Source: Streptomyces sp. CC208A
Lineage (GTDB): Bacteria > Actinomycetota > Actinomycetes > Streptomycetales > Streptomycetaceae
DNA length: 64,000 bases
Direction of reading: 5' to 3'
NCBI RefSeq assembly: GCF_030010625.1
Contig: NZ_JASCXN010000023.1
Span: 1-64,000 of the forward strand
How positions within the stretch are numbered: the first letter of the stretch is position 1; every line of letters begins with the position of its first letter. The notes beneath the pieces were generated by a model. The model had not been told where the DNA came from, ran no database searches, and saw only the letters and a program-made list of their open reading frames with translations. Below are positions 31,501-40,787 of this stretch, in pieces. A program made the translations under genes and the position numbers.

Positions 31501-32760
31501 TTGTCCAGTCCCTATCGCGCGATCTTCTCCGCGCCCGGCACCGCCTCGTTCTCCGTGGCCGGTTTCCTCGGCCGGATGCCGCTGTCCATGATGGGCATCG
31601 GCATCGTGACGATGATCTCCCAGGTCACCGGGCGGTACGGCCTCGCCGGCGCCCTCTCGGCGACCCTGGCGATGTCCGCCGCCCTGCTCGGCCCCCAGGT
31701 CTCCCGCCTCGTCGACCGGTACGGGCAGCGCCGGGTGCTCCGCCCGGTCACCCTGATCTCGCTGGCCGCCGCCGCGGGACTGCTGCTCTGCGTGCAGCAG
31801 GGGGCGCCGGACTGGACGTTCTTCGCGTTCACGGCCGTGATCGGTGTGGTGCCGAGCGTCGGGGCCATGACCCGGGCCCGCTGGGCGGGCATCTACCGGG
31901 GGGACGCGCGCGCGTTGCACACCGCGTACTCGTGGGAGTCGATCGTCGACGAGGTGTGCTTCATCATCGGCCCGATCGTCTCCATCGGCCTGTCGACCAC
32001 CTGGTTCCCGGAGGCCGGCCCGCTGCTCGCCGGCGTCTTCCTCGCGGCCGGCGTCTTCTGGCTGACCGCCCAGCGGGCCACCGAGCCGGACCCGCATCCG
32101 CAGCCCGCCGTCAAGGCCGGTTCGGCGCTCCGCTCCCCCGGCCTCCAGGTCCTCGCACTGGCCTTCGTGGCCACCGGCGCGATCTTCGGCTCGGTGGACG
32201 TGGTGACCGTGGCCTTCGCCGAGGAGCGGGGCCACAAGGCCGCCGCCAGCCTGGTCCTCGCCGTCTACGCACTGGGCTCCTGCCTGGCCGGCGCGGTCTT
32301 CGGACTGCTCCACCTCAAGGGCGAGCCGTCCCGCCGGTGGCTCCTGGGCGTCTGTGCGATGGCCGTGAGTATGATCCCCCTCCTACTGGCCGGGAACCTG
32401 CCGTTGCTGGCCGTGGCGCTCTTTGTCGCGGGCCTCTCCATCGCGCCGACGATGGTGACCACGATGGCCCTCGTCGAGAAGCACGTACCGCACACCCAGC
32501 TGACCGAGGGCATGACCTGGACCGGTACCGGCCTCGCGATCGGTGTGGCACTGGGCTCCTCGGCCGCCGGCTGGGTGGTCGACGCCTCGGGGGCGGGGTC
32601 GGCGTACGTGGTGCCCGTCGTCTCGGGCGCGCTCGCGGTCCTGGTGGGCCTCCTCGGCCACCGTCGGCTGCGCAGGCCGGCGCCGAACCGGGAGGGGCGA
32701 GATGAGCACGAGGACAGCGGGGCCGGGGAGCTCCAGGACGACGGGCGGCCCGTGGCGTAA
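31501..32760 (+). CDS. MFS transporter
   Basis: 419 aa from TTG 31501 (MSSPYRAIFSAPGTASFS), chosen for GGAGAA 5 nt upstream and the family N-terminus; GTG 31438 would place the start too near the promoter. Twelve hydrophobic segments are visible, with a cytoplasmic loop LVDRYGQRRVLRPVTL as the MFS motif A-like region and MTRARWAGIYRGDARALHTA after helix 5. The substrate is unknown; relatives are annotated as drug or sugar exporters. The C-terminal 59 bp overlap the next gene, so the pair is co-translated. Confidence 0.85.
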   Translation: MSSPYRAIFSAPGTASFSVAGFLGRMPLSMMGIGIVTMISQVTGRYGLAGALSATLAMSAALLGPQVSRLVDRYGQRRVLRPVTLISLAAAAGLLLCVQQGAPDWTFFAFTAVIGVVPSVGAMTRARWAGIYRGDARALHTAYSWESIVDEVCFIIGPIVSIGLSTTWFPEAGPLLAGVFLAAGVFWLTAQRATEPDPHPQPAVKAGSALRSPGLQVLALAFVATGAIFGSVDVVTVAFAEERGHKAAASLVLAVYALGSCLAGAVFGLLHLKGEPSRRWLLGVCAMAVSMIPLLLAGNLPLLAVALFVAGLSIAPTMVTTMALVEKHVPHTQLTEGMTWTGTGLAIGVALGSSAAGWVVDASGAGSAYVVPVVSGALAVLVGLLGHRRLRRPAPNREGRDEHEDSGAGELQDDGRPVA

Positions 32761-34039
32761 CTGGGCGGGGAACGTGACCTCCCGGCCGGTGCGGGAGGTG
32801 AGTCCCGCCTCGGCCGAGGAGCTGGCCGCCGAGGTCCGCCGGGCCGCCGGGGACGGGCTGCGGGTGAAGACGGTCGGCACCGGCCACTCCTTCACCTCGA
32901 TCGCGGCCACCGACGGGGTACTGATCCGCCCGGAGCTGCTCACCGGGATCCGGGGGGTCGACCGCGAGGCGATGACCGTGACGGTGGAGGCGGGCACCCC
33001 GCTGAAGCGGCTCAACGTGGTGCTGGCCCGGGAGGGCCTGTCGCTCACCAACATGGGCGACATCATGGAGCAGACCGTCGCCGGCGCCACCTCGACCGGC
33101 ACCCACGGCACCGGCCGCGACTCCGCCTCCCTCGCGGCCCAGATCCGCGCCCTGGAACTGGTCACCGCCGACGGCCGGATCATGACCTGCTCCAAGGAGG
33201 AGCACCCCGAGGTCTTCGCGGCCGCGCGGGTCGGCCTCGGGGCGCTCGGCGTGGTCACCGCGCTCACCTTCGCCGTGGAGCCGCTCTTCCTGCTCACCGC
33301 GCGTGAGGAGCCGATGCGCTTCGACCGGGTGCTCGCCGACTTCGACGAGCTGCACGCCGAGAACGAGCACTTCGAGTTCTACTGGTTCCCCCACACGGAC
33401 AACTGCAACACCAAGCGCAACAACCGCAGCGCCGGCCCCGCCGCCCCGCTCCCCCGCCTCGCCGGCTGGTTCGAGGACGAGTTCCTGTCCAACGGGGTCT
33501 TCCAGGCAGCCTGCTCGCTCGGCCGCGCGGTGCCGCCGGCCATCCCGGCGATCGCCCGGGTCTCCAGCCGCGCGCTGTCCGCCCGTACGTACACCGACAT
33601 CCCGTACAAGGTCTTCACCTCTCCGCGCCGGGTCCGCTTCCTGGAGATGGAGTACGCGCTGCCGCGGGAGGCCGCGACGACGGCGCTGCGCGAGCTGAAG
33701 GCGATGGTGGAGGGCTCGCCGCTGAAGGTGAGCTTCCCTGTGGAGGTGCGCACCGCGCCCGCCGACGACATCGCGCTCTCCACGGCCTCCGGCCGGGAGA
33801 CGGTCTACGTCGCGGTGCACCTCTACAAGGGGACGCCCCACCGCGGTTACTTCACCGCGGTGGAGCGCATCATGACCGCCCACGGGGGCCGGCCGCACTG
33901 GGGCAAGGTCCACACCCGGGACGCCGCCCATCTGGCGGAGGCGTACCCGCGCTTCGCCGAGTTCACGGCCCTGCGCGACCGGCTCGACCCGGACCGCCTC
34001 TTCGCCAACGACTACCTGCGCCGCGTGCTGGGCGACTGA
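32702..34039 (+). CDS. FAD-dependent D-arabinono-1,4-lactone oxidase-type enzyme
   Basis: 445 aa; ATG 32702 with GGGGCGAG upstream lies inside the end of the MFS gene. The VAO/PCMH-type FAD domain starts WRNWAGNVTSRPVREVSPAS, with VKTVGTGHSF (H62, the residue usually linked to FAD), MGDIMEQTVAGATSTGTHGT and ARVGLGALGVVTALTF. The ALO domain at the C-terminus holds RPHWGKVHT, the HWGK signature of aldonolactone oxidoreductases. Such enzymes oxidise aldonolactones, alditols or xylitol-like sugars. The true substrate is unknown; alditol oxidase is the main alternative. Confidence 0.87.
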   Translation: MSTRTAGPGSSRTTGGPWRNWAGNVTSRPVREVSPASAEELAAEVRRAAGDGLRVKTVGTGHSFTSIAATDGVLIRPELLTGIRGVDREAMTVTVEAGTPLKRLNVVLAREGLSLTNMGDIMEQTVAGATSTGTHGTGRDSASLAAQIRALELVTADGRIMTCSKEEHPEVFAAARVGLGALGVVTALTFAVEPLFLLTAREEPMRFDRVLADFDELHAENEHFEFYWFPHTDNCNTKRNNRSAGPAAPLPRLAGWFEDEFLSNGVFQAACSLGRAVPPAIPAIARVSSRALSARTYTDIPYKVFTSPRRVRFLEMEYALPREAATTALRELKAMVEGSPLKVSFPVEVRTAPADDIALSTASGRETVYVAVHLYKGTPHRGYFTAVERIMTAHGGRPHWGKVHTRDAAHLAEAYPRFAEFTALRDRLDPDRLFANDYLRRVLGD

Positions 34040-34058
34040 GGGGCGGACTGACGGCGGG

Positions 34059-35039
34059 TCACCCGGCCGGGGCCGTGGGGGTGTCCGGGAGGGCCGGGCC
34101 GGTGCCGGGGGCCTCGGTGGGCCCGGCCGGGGTCTCGGTCACGGGCGCGGTCGGGTCGGTCGTCGGGTCCGTCGTCGGCTCGTCGGGCTCCTGGCTCGGG
34201 GTCGTACCGCCGTCGGCGGAGCCGGTCGGGTCCGGTGTCGGCGCGGTCGTGGCATCGCCGCCCGGCGTCCCGCTCCCGGCGTCCGGGGTGGTGCCGGTGG
34301 ACGGGGTGCCCGCGTCCGTGCCGGCGCCCCGGCCGGTGTCCTGTCCGTCGCCCCGGTCGGCGGAGCCGGTCGGGGCGGGGGCCTGCGGCTCCTCCCGCTT
34401 CCGCTCCTGATCACCGCTCTGACGCTCGGGGGCGTCCTGCTGTCCGCCGCCGCGGACCACGGAGCCGAAGGTGGTGGTGCCCTTGGTACCGCTGAAGTCC
34501 TCGCCGGAGACCAGCTCGTAGGCGGTGATGCCGCCCATGGTGACGCCGAAGACGAGCGCGGCGGCCAGCACCGGGCGCTTCCAGCCGCGCAGCCGGGTGC
34601 CGTGGGTGGTGGCCGCGCCGAACTCCCCGTCGTACGGGAAGGGCGCCTCGGCCCCGGGGAGCGCGCCGGGCGTCGGCGTGGGGCGGTCGTCCGCCGGTGG
34701 CGGGACCGGGACCTGACGCGCCTTCGGCTTGGCGGCGGCGGTCACGTCCCGCACCTGCTCGCCGGTGCGCTTGAAGAGCTGCTGGAAGAGCGGGCCGCCG
34801 CAGGTGGCGACGACGCTGATCACACCGGCGCCGAGGATCGTCCCGTAGACGCCCAGGGTGGAGGCGAGTTTGGCGGCGATGACGGCGGCGAGGGCACTGC
34901 CGGCGACCTGAGGCACGCTCAGGTCGATCTTCCGTCCCTCCCCGCTCCCCGGCTCCGGGCCGCCCCCTGCGGAATCCGGAGCGGGTTCCGAAGTCCGTAT
35001 CTCCGGTTCGTCCGTGCCGGTCGGCTGCCTGTGACGCAT
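34059..35039 (-). CDS. Membrane protein with long Pro/Thr/Gly-rich extracellular tail
   Basis: 326 aa from ATG 35039 (GTG 35045 possible). Residues 40-80 contain a hydrophobic patch (VAGSALAAVIAAKLASTLGV, GTILGAGVISVVATCGGPL), residues about 152-172 a clear transmembrane segment (RPVLAAALVFGVTMGGITAY). Beyond residue 200 the sequence is a low-complexity tail of Thr, Pro, Gly, Asp and Ser, probably outside the cell. I do not recognise a family. It converges on the lactone oxidase gene and its start faces sepH. Confidence 0.6.
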   Translation of the reverse strand: MRHRQPTGTDEPEIRTSEPAPDSAGGGPEPGSGEGRKIDLSVPQVAGSALAAVIAAKLASTLGVYGTILGAGVISVVATCGGPLFQQLFKRTGEQVRDVTAAAKPKARQVPVPPPADDRPTPTPGALPGAEAPFPYDGEFGAATTHGTRLRGWKRPVLAAALVFGVTMGGITAYELVSGEDFSGTKGTTTFGSVVRGGGQQDAPERQSGDQERKREEPQAPAPTGSADRGDGQDTGRGAGTDAGTPSTGTTPDAGSGTPGGDATTAPTPDPTGSADGGTTPSQEPDEPTTDPTTDPTAPVTETPAGPTEAPGTGPALPDTPTAPAG

Positions 35040-35493
35040 CTCCACCCTCTGTCCGGTCCCTGGCCGATCTCTGCCTGATCATCTGTTCCCCCGTGCACCC
35101 AGAAGGGACAAATAGGCGAAGCGAATAGTTCCGGTTCAGGGGGTTCTGTGAAGAGTGCCACGCGGAAGGAATGAGGGCGGGGGCCCAACTCCCGCGCACC
35201 CCGAGAAGTTGGGCGGCGTGCCGGTCCACCCGAGTGGCCCGAATGGAGTACATTGACGAACCCTGGGCCCGGACGCCCCCCAGGGCGCCCGGAAACGGAA
35301 CAGCTACTCAGTGTGACGCCCGGTTACGCGGGGTAGTGAACAGGTAACCGTGCCATAACGGCGGGCCAGGGTCCACGCCCGACACGCCGGGCAACTCGGC
35401 AAGGTAGTGGCAGGCTGCACCCGGGCAGGCCACACTCGACTAGCGGAAGCAGCGACGCACGTGACGTCGGCAGGCACCACCCGGGAGGTCCCC
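35040..35493. other. Divergent region and long sepH leader
   Basis: About 450 bp. A TACATT hexamer (35249-35254) could be the -10 for sepH, giving a leader of about 230 nt. The leader can fold locally, for example GGTTAC (35322-35327) with GTAACC (35344-35349) and CCCTGGG with CCCAGGG near 35261-35284. No known riboswitch is recognised and no gene is seen. Confidence 0.45.
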
Positions 35494-36519
35494 ATGCCCG
35501 AACTGCGTGTCGTGGCCGTCTCCAACGACGGCACACGACTGGTGCTCAAGGCTGCCGACAGCACGGAGTACACACTTCCGATCGACGAGCGGCTGCGGGC
35601 CGCCGTGCGCAACGACCGCGCGCGCCTCGGGCAGATCGAGATCGAGGTCGAGAGCCACCTCCGCCCCCGTGACATCCAGGCGCGGATACGAGCCGGTGCC
35701 TCCGCGGAGGAGGTCGCCCAGCTCGCCGGCATCCCCGTCGACCGCGTCCGCCGCTTCGAGGGACCCGTGCTCGCCGAGCGCGCCTTCATGGCCGAGCGCG
35801 CCCGCAAGACCCCGGTGCGCCGCCCCGGCGAGAACAGCGGACCTCAGCTCGGCGAGGCGGTGCAGGAGCGGCTGCTGCTGCGCGGCGCCGAGAAGGACAC
35901 CGTGCAGTGGGACTCCTGGCGGCGTGACGACGGCACCTGGGAGGTGCTGCTCGTCTACCGGGTCGCCGGCGAGGTGCACACCGCCAGCTGGACCTACGAC
36001 CCGCCGCGCCGGCTCGTCCAGGCCGTGGACGACGAGGCGCGGGCGCTGATCGGCGAGACCGACGACACCCTCGCCGCGCCGGAGCCCAGCACCCCCTTCG
36101 TACCGAGGATCGCCCGGCTGCCCCGGGACCGGCCGCTGGACCGCGCCCTGGACCGGCAGATCGACCGGGCCCCGCTGACGGCCTCGGCGACGGAGCCGGA
36201 GGAGGAGCGGGACTCGCTCACCAGCCTTCTGGAGGCGGTGCCGAGCTTCCGCGGCGACCTGGTGGTCCCCGAGCAGCCCACCAGCGAACCGTCCGACGAG
36301 GTCGAGGCGGAGGAGCCCCCGGCCCCCGCCGCCTCCGCCGGGGCGGGCGCGGCCTACGCCGACGTCCTCATGCCCCGCTCCGTCTCCGGCCACCGCGACC
36401 GGCTGCACGGCGCCACGGACCGGCAGGCGGAGGCCGACGGCGTCCGCCCCGGCCGCCGCGCGGCCGTCCCCAGCTGGGACGAGATCGTCTTCGGGACCCG
36501 CAGGAAGAAACAGGACTGA
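35494..36519 (+). CDS. sepH: Septation protein SepH
   Basis: 341 aa from ATG 35494, with GGGAGG 7 nt upstream. The N-terminal DUF3071 domain (MPELRVVAVSNDGTRLVLKA, RPRDIQARIRAGASAEEVAQ) contains the helix-turn-helix that defines SepH. A conserved WDSWRRDDGTWEVLLVYRV block follows, then a disordered acidic Pro/Ala linker and a basic C-terminal end (PSWDEIVFGTRRKKQD). SepH of Streptomyces and mycobacteria binds FtsZ and stimulates its assembly at division septa. Length and both ends match the family. Confidence 0.93.
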   Translation: MPELRVVAVSNDGTRLVLKAADSTEYTLPIDERLRAAVRNDRARLGQIEIEVESHLRPRDIQARIRAGASAEEVAQLAGIPVDRVRRFEGPVLAERAFMAERARKTPVRRPGENSGPQLGEAVQERLLLRGAEKDTVQWDSWRRDDGTWEVLLVYRVAGEVHTASWTYDPPRRLVQAVDDEARALIGETDDTLAAPEPSTPFVPRIARLPRDRPLDRALDRQIDRAPLTASATEPEEERDSLTSLLEAVPSFRGDLVVPEQPTSEPSDEVEAEEPPAPAASAGAGAAYADVLMPRSVSGHRDRLHGATDRQAEADGVRPGRRAAVPSWDEIVFGTRRKKQD

Positions 36520-36617
36520 CGTCGTACGCGGGCGGCCCGGGCAGAAGCAGGACCGCCGCGTACGCGGGTGAGCCGGTCCGCACCGATCCGTTCGGTACGG
36601 GCCGGATCTGCTCGCTC

Positions 36618-37445
36618 CTACTGCGGCTCCGGGCCCGTGGCCACCGGGCGGGACGGGTCCGAGGACCACTCCGACCAGGAGCCGGCGTAGAGGGCCGCCG
36701 GGATGCCGGCGAGCTCCAGGGCCAGCACCTCGTGGGCGCCGGAGACACCCGAGCCGCAGTAGACGCCGACCTCGGCCGCCTCCGTCGCGCCCAGCCCTGC
36801 GAACCGGTCCCGGAGCGCGTCGGCGGCGAGGAAGAGGCCGTCCTCGGTCACGTTCTCCGTCGTCGGGGCCGAGTGGGCGCCCGGGATGTGGCCGCCGACC
36901 CGGTCGATGGGCTCCACGTCGCCCCGGTAGCGCTCGGCGGCCCGCGCGTCGAGCAGCAGCCCCGAACGGGCCAGCGCCGCCGCCTCGTCCGCGTCGAGCA
37001 GCCGCAGCCCTCCCGGCTTCGGCGTGAAATCGCCGGTCTCCGGCTCCGGCGCCTCCGTCGACAGCTCCCCCGGCCAGGCCGCGAGGCCCCCGTCGAGCAC
37101 CCGTACGTCCGGGTGCCCCGTCCAGCGCAGCAGCCACCAGGCCCGGGCGGCGCCCCAGCCGAGCCCGCCGTCGTAGACCACCACGGGGCGGTCGGCGCGT
37201 ACCCCCGCCCGGCGCATCGCCGCGCCGAAGGCCTCGGGGTCGGGCAGCGGGTGCCGGCCGCCCTTCCCGGGCGGCCCGGCCAGTTCGGTGTCGAGGTCCA
37301 CGTAGACGGCGCCGGGCAGGTGCCCGGCCTCGTACGCGGGACGTCCGGGCGGGCCCCCGAGGGTCCAGCGCACGTCCAGGAGGACCGGCGGACGGTCCCC
37401 CGCCGACTCGCTCGCGAGTTCGCTTGCGGAGATGATGGGCTTCAT
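36618..37445 (-). CDS. Thiosulfate/3-mercaptopyruvate sulfurtransferase (two rhodanese domains)
   Basis: 275 aa from ATG 37445. Two rhodanese domains are present: an inactive N-terminal one (PVLLDVRWTLGGPPGRPAYE) and a catalytic one with DARAAERYRG, GHIPGAHSAPT and the active-site loop CGSGVSG (C230). The CGSGV/T loop is closer to mercaptopyruvate sulfurtransferases than to CRKGVT thiosulfate enzymes. It transfers sulfane sulfur to cyanide or thiols in the cytoplasm. It is divergent from the VOC gene. Confidence 0.9.
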   Translation of the reverse strand: MKPIISASELASESAGDRPPVLLDVRWTLGGPPGRPAYEAGHLPGAVYVDLDTELAGPPGKGGRHPLPDPEAFGAAMRRAGVRADRPVVVYDGGLGWGAARAWWLLRWTGHPDVRVLDGGLAAWPGELSTEAPEPETGDFTPKPGGLRLLDADEAAALARSGLLLDARAAERYRGDVEPIDRVGGHIPGAHSAPTTENVTEDGLFLAADALRDRFAGLGATEAAEVGVYCGSGVSGAHEVLALELAGIPAALYAGSWSEWSSDPSRPVATGPEPQ

Positions 37446-37608
37446 GGGGCCATCCTCGCGCAGCCATGCCCGCGGCGGGGACGGACCCGGCGTCCTCCCG
37501 AAGGATCGCGCCAGGCAGGGTGCGACCGGGGCGCGCCGTGCGCGGTCCGGCGGAAACCGCCGGGGGCGCGGTACGGACACGACCAGGTCCGAGGAGAGAG
37601 TGACGACG

Positions 37609-38382
37609 ATGACCGAGGCGGCTCCACGCAGCCCGGGGACACCCTGTTGGGTGAGTCTGATGGTGCACGGGATCGACGCGACGCTGGAGTTCTACCGGAC
37701 GCTCTTCGGCTGGGAGTTCGTCCCCGGGCCGCAGCAGCTCGGCCCGTACGTACGCGCCCTGCTGGGCGGCCGGGAGGTGGCCGGCATCGGGCAGCTGCCC
37801 CCGGACCGGCACCTGAACATCGCCTGGACCACCTACCTGGCCACGCGGGACGCCGACGAGACCGCCGAGGCCATCCGCTCCTGCGGCGGGACGGTGGCGG
37901 TGGGGCCGCTGGACGCCGGCGAGGCGGGACGCCTTGTCATCTGCGCCGACCCCACCGGTGCCGTCTTCGGCGTCTGGCAGGCGGAGGCCCACCACGGCAC
38001 CGCGCTCGCCGGGCCGGCCGGGACCCCGGTGTGGAACGAGCTGCTCACGTACGAGACGGCCACGGTCGGCAAGTTCTACCGGACGGTCTTCGGCTTCGAG
38101 GTCGAACCGGTGGTCTCGACCGAGTTCGACTACGCCACCCTGCACGTGGACGGGCGCCCGGTCGCCTCGCTGCACGGCGTGGGCGACGCGCTGCCCCGGG
38201 ACCGGGGCCCGCACTGGATGACGTACTTCGAGGTCGACGACGCGGACGAGGCGGCCCGGCTGGTGAAGAAGCTGGGCGGCAAGGTGCTGCGGCCGCCCCG
38301 GGACGGCACGGCGGGGCGGCTCGTCCTGGTCGCGGACCCGGAGGGCGCGGTGTTCACCCTCGTGAGGTCACACGACCGTTGA
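37609..38382 (+). CDS. VOC (glyoxalase/bleomycin-resistance) family protein, two domains
   Basis: 257 aa from ATG 37609; GTG 37600 is also in frame, 3 nt after GAGGAG. Two tandem VOC domains are seen: TPCWVSLMVHGIDATLEFYR to DPTGAVFGVWQ, and GTPVWNELLTYETATVGKFY to DPEGAVFTLV. The streptomycete family binds small hydrophobic molecules or metals and is often annotated as glyoxalase or hydroxylase-like. Metal ligands are not all obvious, so the activity is unassigned. Confidence 0.88.
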   Translation: MTEAAPRSPGTPCWVSLMVHGIDATLEFYRTLFGWEFVPGPQQLGPYVRALLGGREVAGIGQLPPDRHLNIAWTTYLATRDADETAEAIRSCGGTVAVGPLDAGEAGRLVICADPTGAVFGVWQAEAHHGTALAGPAGTPVWNELLTYETATVGKFYRTVFGFEVEPVVSTEFDYATLHVDGRPVASLHGVGDALPRDRGPHWMTYFEVDDADEAARLVKKLGGKVLRPPRDGTAGRLVLVADPEGAVFTLVRSHDR

Positions 38383-38439
38383 CGCGACGGCCCGGACACG
38401 ACCCCGGGCCTCAGCGGTGCACCGGTGCGGCCTCGCACC

Positions 38440-39819
38440 TCAGCGGCGGCCGCGGACCAGACCCCGGCGGGGGCGCGGGGGCTCGACCGGGGCAGGGGCA
38501 CTGACCGGCGCCGGGGCGGGGGCAGGGGTGCCGCACAGCAGGCCCAGCTGGGTGAGCCGGACGGTGCCGAAGTGGTGGGCGACCCCCGGATCGTCGTAGT
38601 GGGCCGCCAGGTACGCCTCGGTCTCGGCCCGCATGCCGGGGTGGGCCTTGTGCCGCATGCAGTAGCTCACCGCCCGGACGAGCGGGGAGAGGGAGTCGGG
38701 GGCCGGGCCGGGCACGGCGGGCTCCTCGCCGTCCTCCAGGTCGGGGACGAGGTGGTCGACCACGGTGAGCGGGATCCGGTTGCTGTTCTCGAAGGGGGTC
38801 AGCCGCTCCAGGAGCTCGGCGGTGCCGACCCGGGCGACGGGCACCCCGTAGTAGACGGCGGCGGTGAGCATCGCGGTGGAGAAGCAGCCGACGACGAGCC
38901 GCAGATCGCAGCGCTCGTAGAAGGTCTCGGCGAGCAGCGGCACGTCGAGGACGGTGAGCCGGACCCCGGCCTCCTCGGCCGCCTCCCGGAGGGCGGTCGA
39001 GTAGCCGGCGGGTGCGGTGGGGTGCGGCTTGAAGACGATCGAGGTGTGCCCGAGGGCGGCGGCGCCGTGGAGCATCCGCACGTGCAGTTCCTCCTCCTCC
39101 TCGGCGGTGAGGAGGCCGAGCGCGGCGAGGTACTGGCCGAGGAGGAGCGCGGTGGGTTCGGCGGCCACGGCGGCGGCGACCGCCGGGTCGTCACCGGCGT
39201 CGGCGGCGATCTCGGCGAGGACGGCGCGGAAGGCGGCGTCGGGCACGAGCTCGGACGGGGTCCCGTACTCGGTGAGGAGCATCGGGGTCAGGCCCGGCAC
39301 CAGGTCGAGGTGGAGGAGGCGGCGGATGCGGCAGGCGAGGGACTGGGCGATGTCCGTACGGGTCGGCCCGTAGCTCATCAGGCCGTCGGCGTACACCTCG
39401 ACGGAGCTCTCCGAGAAGCAGGCGCCGAGCGCCTTCGCCGGGTTGACCTGGATGGACTCCACGATCAGCTCGACGCGGGCGGTGCCGAGGTCCCAGGCGG
39501 TGCGCAGCACCCGCTGCCAGAGCGGGGTCTCCTCGGGGCGGGGGGCCCAGGCGGCCGGGTGGTACGGGTGGATCGTCTCGTTCCAGTCGAGGACGCCGTC
39601 GAAGCGGGCCGCGATCCGGGCGTAGCCGGTCATGGTCTCCAGGCGGAGCGCGGTCTCCGGGATCTCGGCGTTGTGCGAGAGCAGCAGGAGGCGGCGGGCC
39701 TCGTCGGGGGCCCCGTACAGGCCGGCGTCGATCGCGGCGGCCACGGTCGCGGCCCCGTACAGGGTGGACACCTGGAAGATCTGGACCGGGCGCTCGCCGG
39801 TGGGCGTGTCGGTGGTCAT
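38440..39819 (-). CDS. Alpha-2,8-polysialyltransferase-family glycosyltransferase
   Basis: 459 aa from ATG 39819. Features of bacterial sialyltransferase-type GT-B enzymes are present: YADGLMSYG (D/E-D/E-G-like, 144-146), the HP motif FKPHPTAP (264-267) and the S-[ST] motif FSTAM (313-317). The N-terminus reads QIFQVSTLYGAATVAAAIDA. The C-terminus is a Pro/Arg tail. Streptomycetes usually make no sialic acid, so the sugar is probably another acid such as KDN/Kdo or a teichulosonic acid. It follows the GT2 gene by 2 bp and is translated with it. Confidence 0.8.
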   Translation of the reverse strand: MTTDTPTGERPVQIFQVSTLYGAATVAAAIDAGLYGAPDEARRLLLLSHNAEIPETALRLETMTGYARIAARFDGVLDWNETIHPYHPAAWAPRPEETPLWQRVLRTAWDLGTARVELIVESIQVNPAKALGACFSESSVEVYADGLMSYGPTRTDIAQSLACRIRRLLHLDLVPGLTPMLLTEYGTPSELVPDAAFRAVLAEIAADAGDDPAVAAAVAAEPTALLLGQYLAALGLLTAEEEEELHVRMLHGAAALGHTSIVFKPHPTAPAGYSTALREAAEEAGVRLTVLDVPLLAETFYERCDLRLVVGCFSTAMLTAAVYYGVPVARVGTAELLERLTPFENSNRIPLTVVDHLVPDLEDGEEPAVPGPAPDSLSPLVRAVSYCMRHKAHPGMRAETEAYLAAHYDDPGVAHHFGTVRLTQLGLLCGTPAPAPAPVSAPAPVEPPRPRRGLVRGRR

Positions 39820-39821
39820 GG

Positions 39822-40787
39822 TCAGTGGGTCCTTCCGGTCTCGCGCAGCTTCCGCAGGAGGGTGGCGCGCGGGGTGTCCATGGTGGCGAGGGTCTCTTCG
39901 AGGACGTCCTGCGGCATGCGGTGCAGGGCCTCGGCGACGTCGAGGCGCAGCCGCTGGGCGACCTCGGGCTCGTACTTGCCCGCCTTGTTCACATGGAAGG
40001 CGATCATGGCGCAGTAGGTGCGGACGGCCTTGGGGAGGAAGCGGTCGGCGTCGCGGTCCCGGGCGACCTCCTCCAGGAGGAGGTCGTAGGAGGGGATGAA
40101 GTCCAGCTGGCGGTTGTCGCTGATCTGGGTCAGCGAGGTGGTGACGCCGCGCCGGTAGAAGACGCCGTGCAGGGAGAGGGCGGCGAAGGTGGTGGCCTTG
40201 AGGTGGAGGCGCCAGACCCAGAGCCGGTCCTCGGCGGTGCGCAGCTTGGTCTCGAAGCGGGACTCGCCGTTCTCGAAGAGCCGTCCGCTGTAGACGCCGA
40301 AGGGGACGAAGGGGTAGTCGACCATCGTCACCATGCTGGCGGGGGCGATGCCGTCCCTGGGGTCCATGACGGCGTCGCGGACCTTGGCGGGGGCGTACTT
40401 GACGTGCCGTTTGCGGCCCTCGGCGAGGACGTGGTCGGTGCGGGCGAAGTCGACGCCGAGGCGCTCGATGCCGTCGACGGCGGCGCGGAGGTGGCCGGGG
40501 GCGTACCAGTCGTCGCCGTCGAGGAAGGTGAGGTAGTCGCCGGTGGCGGCGTCGATGCCGGTGTTGCGGGCCTGGGCGACGCCGAGGTTGGTCTCGTGGC
40601 GGATGACCCGGGCGTTCGGGATGCGGTCCTTCCAGCGGTCGAGGACGTCCGGCGTGTCGTCGGTGGAGCAGTCGTCGATCAGCAGGAACTCGAAGTCCGG
40701 GTCCGCGTTGTGGGCGAGGCTGCGCACGGTGTCGGGGGCGTACGGCCCGACGTTGTGGAAGGGGACGACGACGGAGAGTTTGGGCAC
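39822..40787 (-). CDS. Family 2 glycosyltransferase
   Basis: 321 aa from GTG 40787 (MPKLSVVVPFHNVGPYAPDT); upstream sequence in frame is not coding-like. The GT-A fold has VVVPFHN, DDCSTDDT, ARNTGIDAATGDYLTFLDGDDWY with the metal-binding DGDD (90-93), and RTAEDRLWVWRLHLKA with the catalytic ED. Such enzymes use nucleotide sugars to extend cell-surface glycans. It lies immediately before the polysialyltransferase-like gene, so the two probably build the same wall or teichulosonic-acid polymer. Confidence 0.88.
   Translation of the reverse strand: MPKLSVVVPFHNVGPYAPDTVRSLAHNADPDFEFLLIDDCSTDDTPDVLDRWKDRIPNARVIRHETNLGVAQARNTGIDAATGDYLTFLDGDDWYAPGHLRAAVDGIERLGVDFARTDHVLAEGRKRHVKYAPAKVRDAVMDPRDGIAPASMVTMVDYPFVPFGVYSGRLFENGESRFETKLRTAEDRLWVWRLHLKATTFAALSLHGVFYRRGVTTSLTQISDNRQLDFIPSYDLLLEEVARDRDADRFLPKAVRTYCAMIAFHVNKAGKYEPEVAQRLRLDVAEALHRMPQDVLEETLATMDTPRATLLRKLRETGRTH

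Noticed and set aside
34059..34460. Thr/Pro/Gly-rich stretch as a separate repeat element
   Set aside because: It is low-complexity coding sequence of the membrane protein's tail without a fixed repeat unit.
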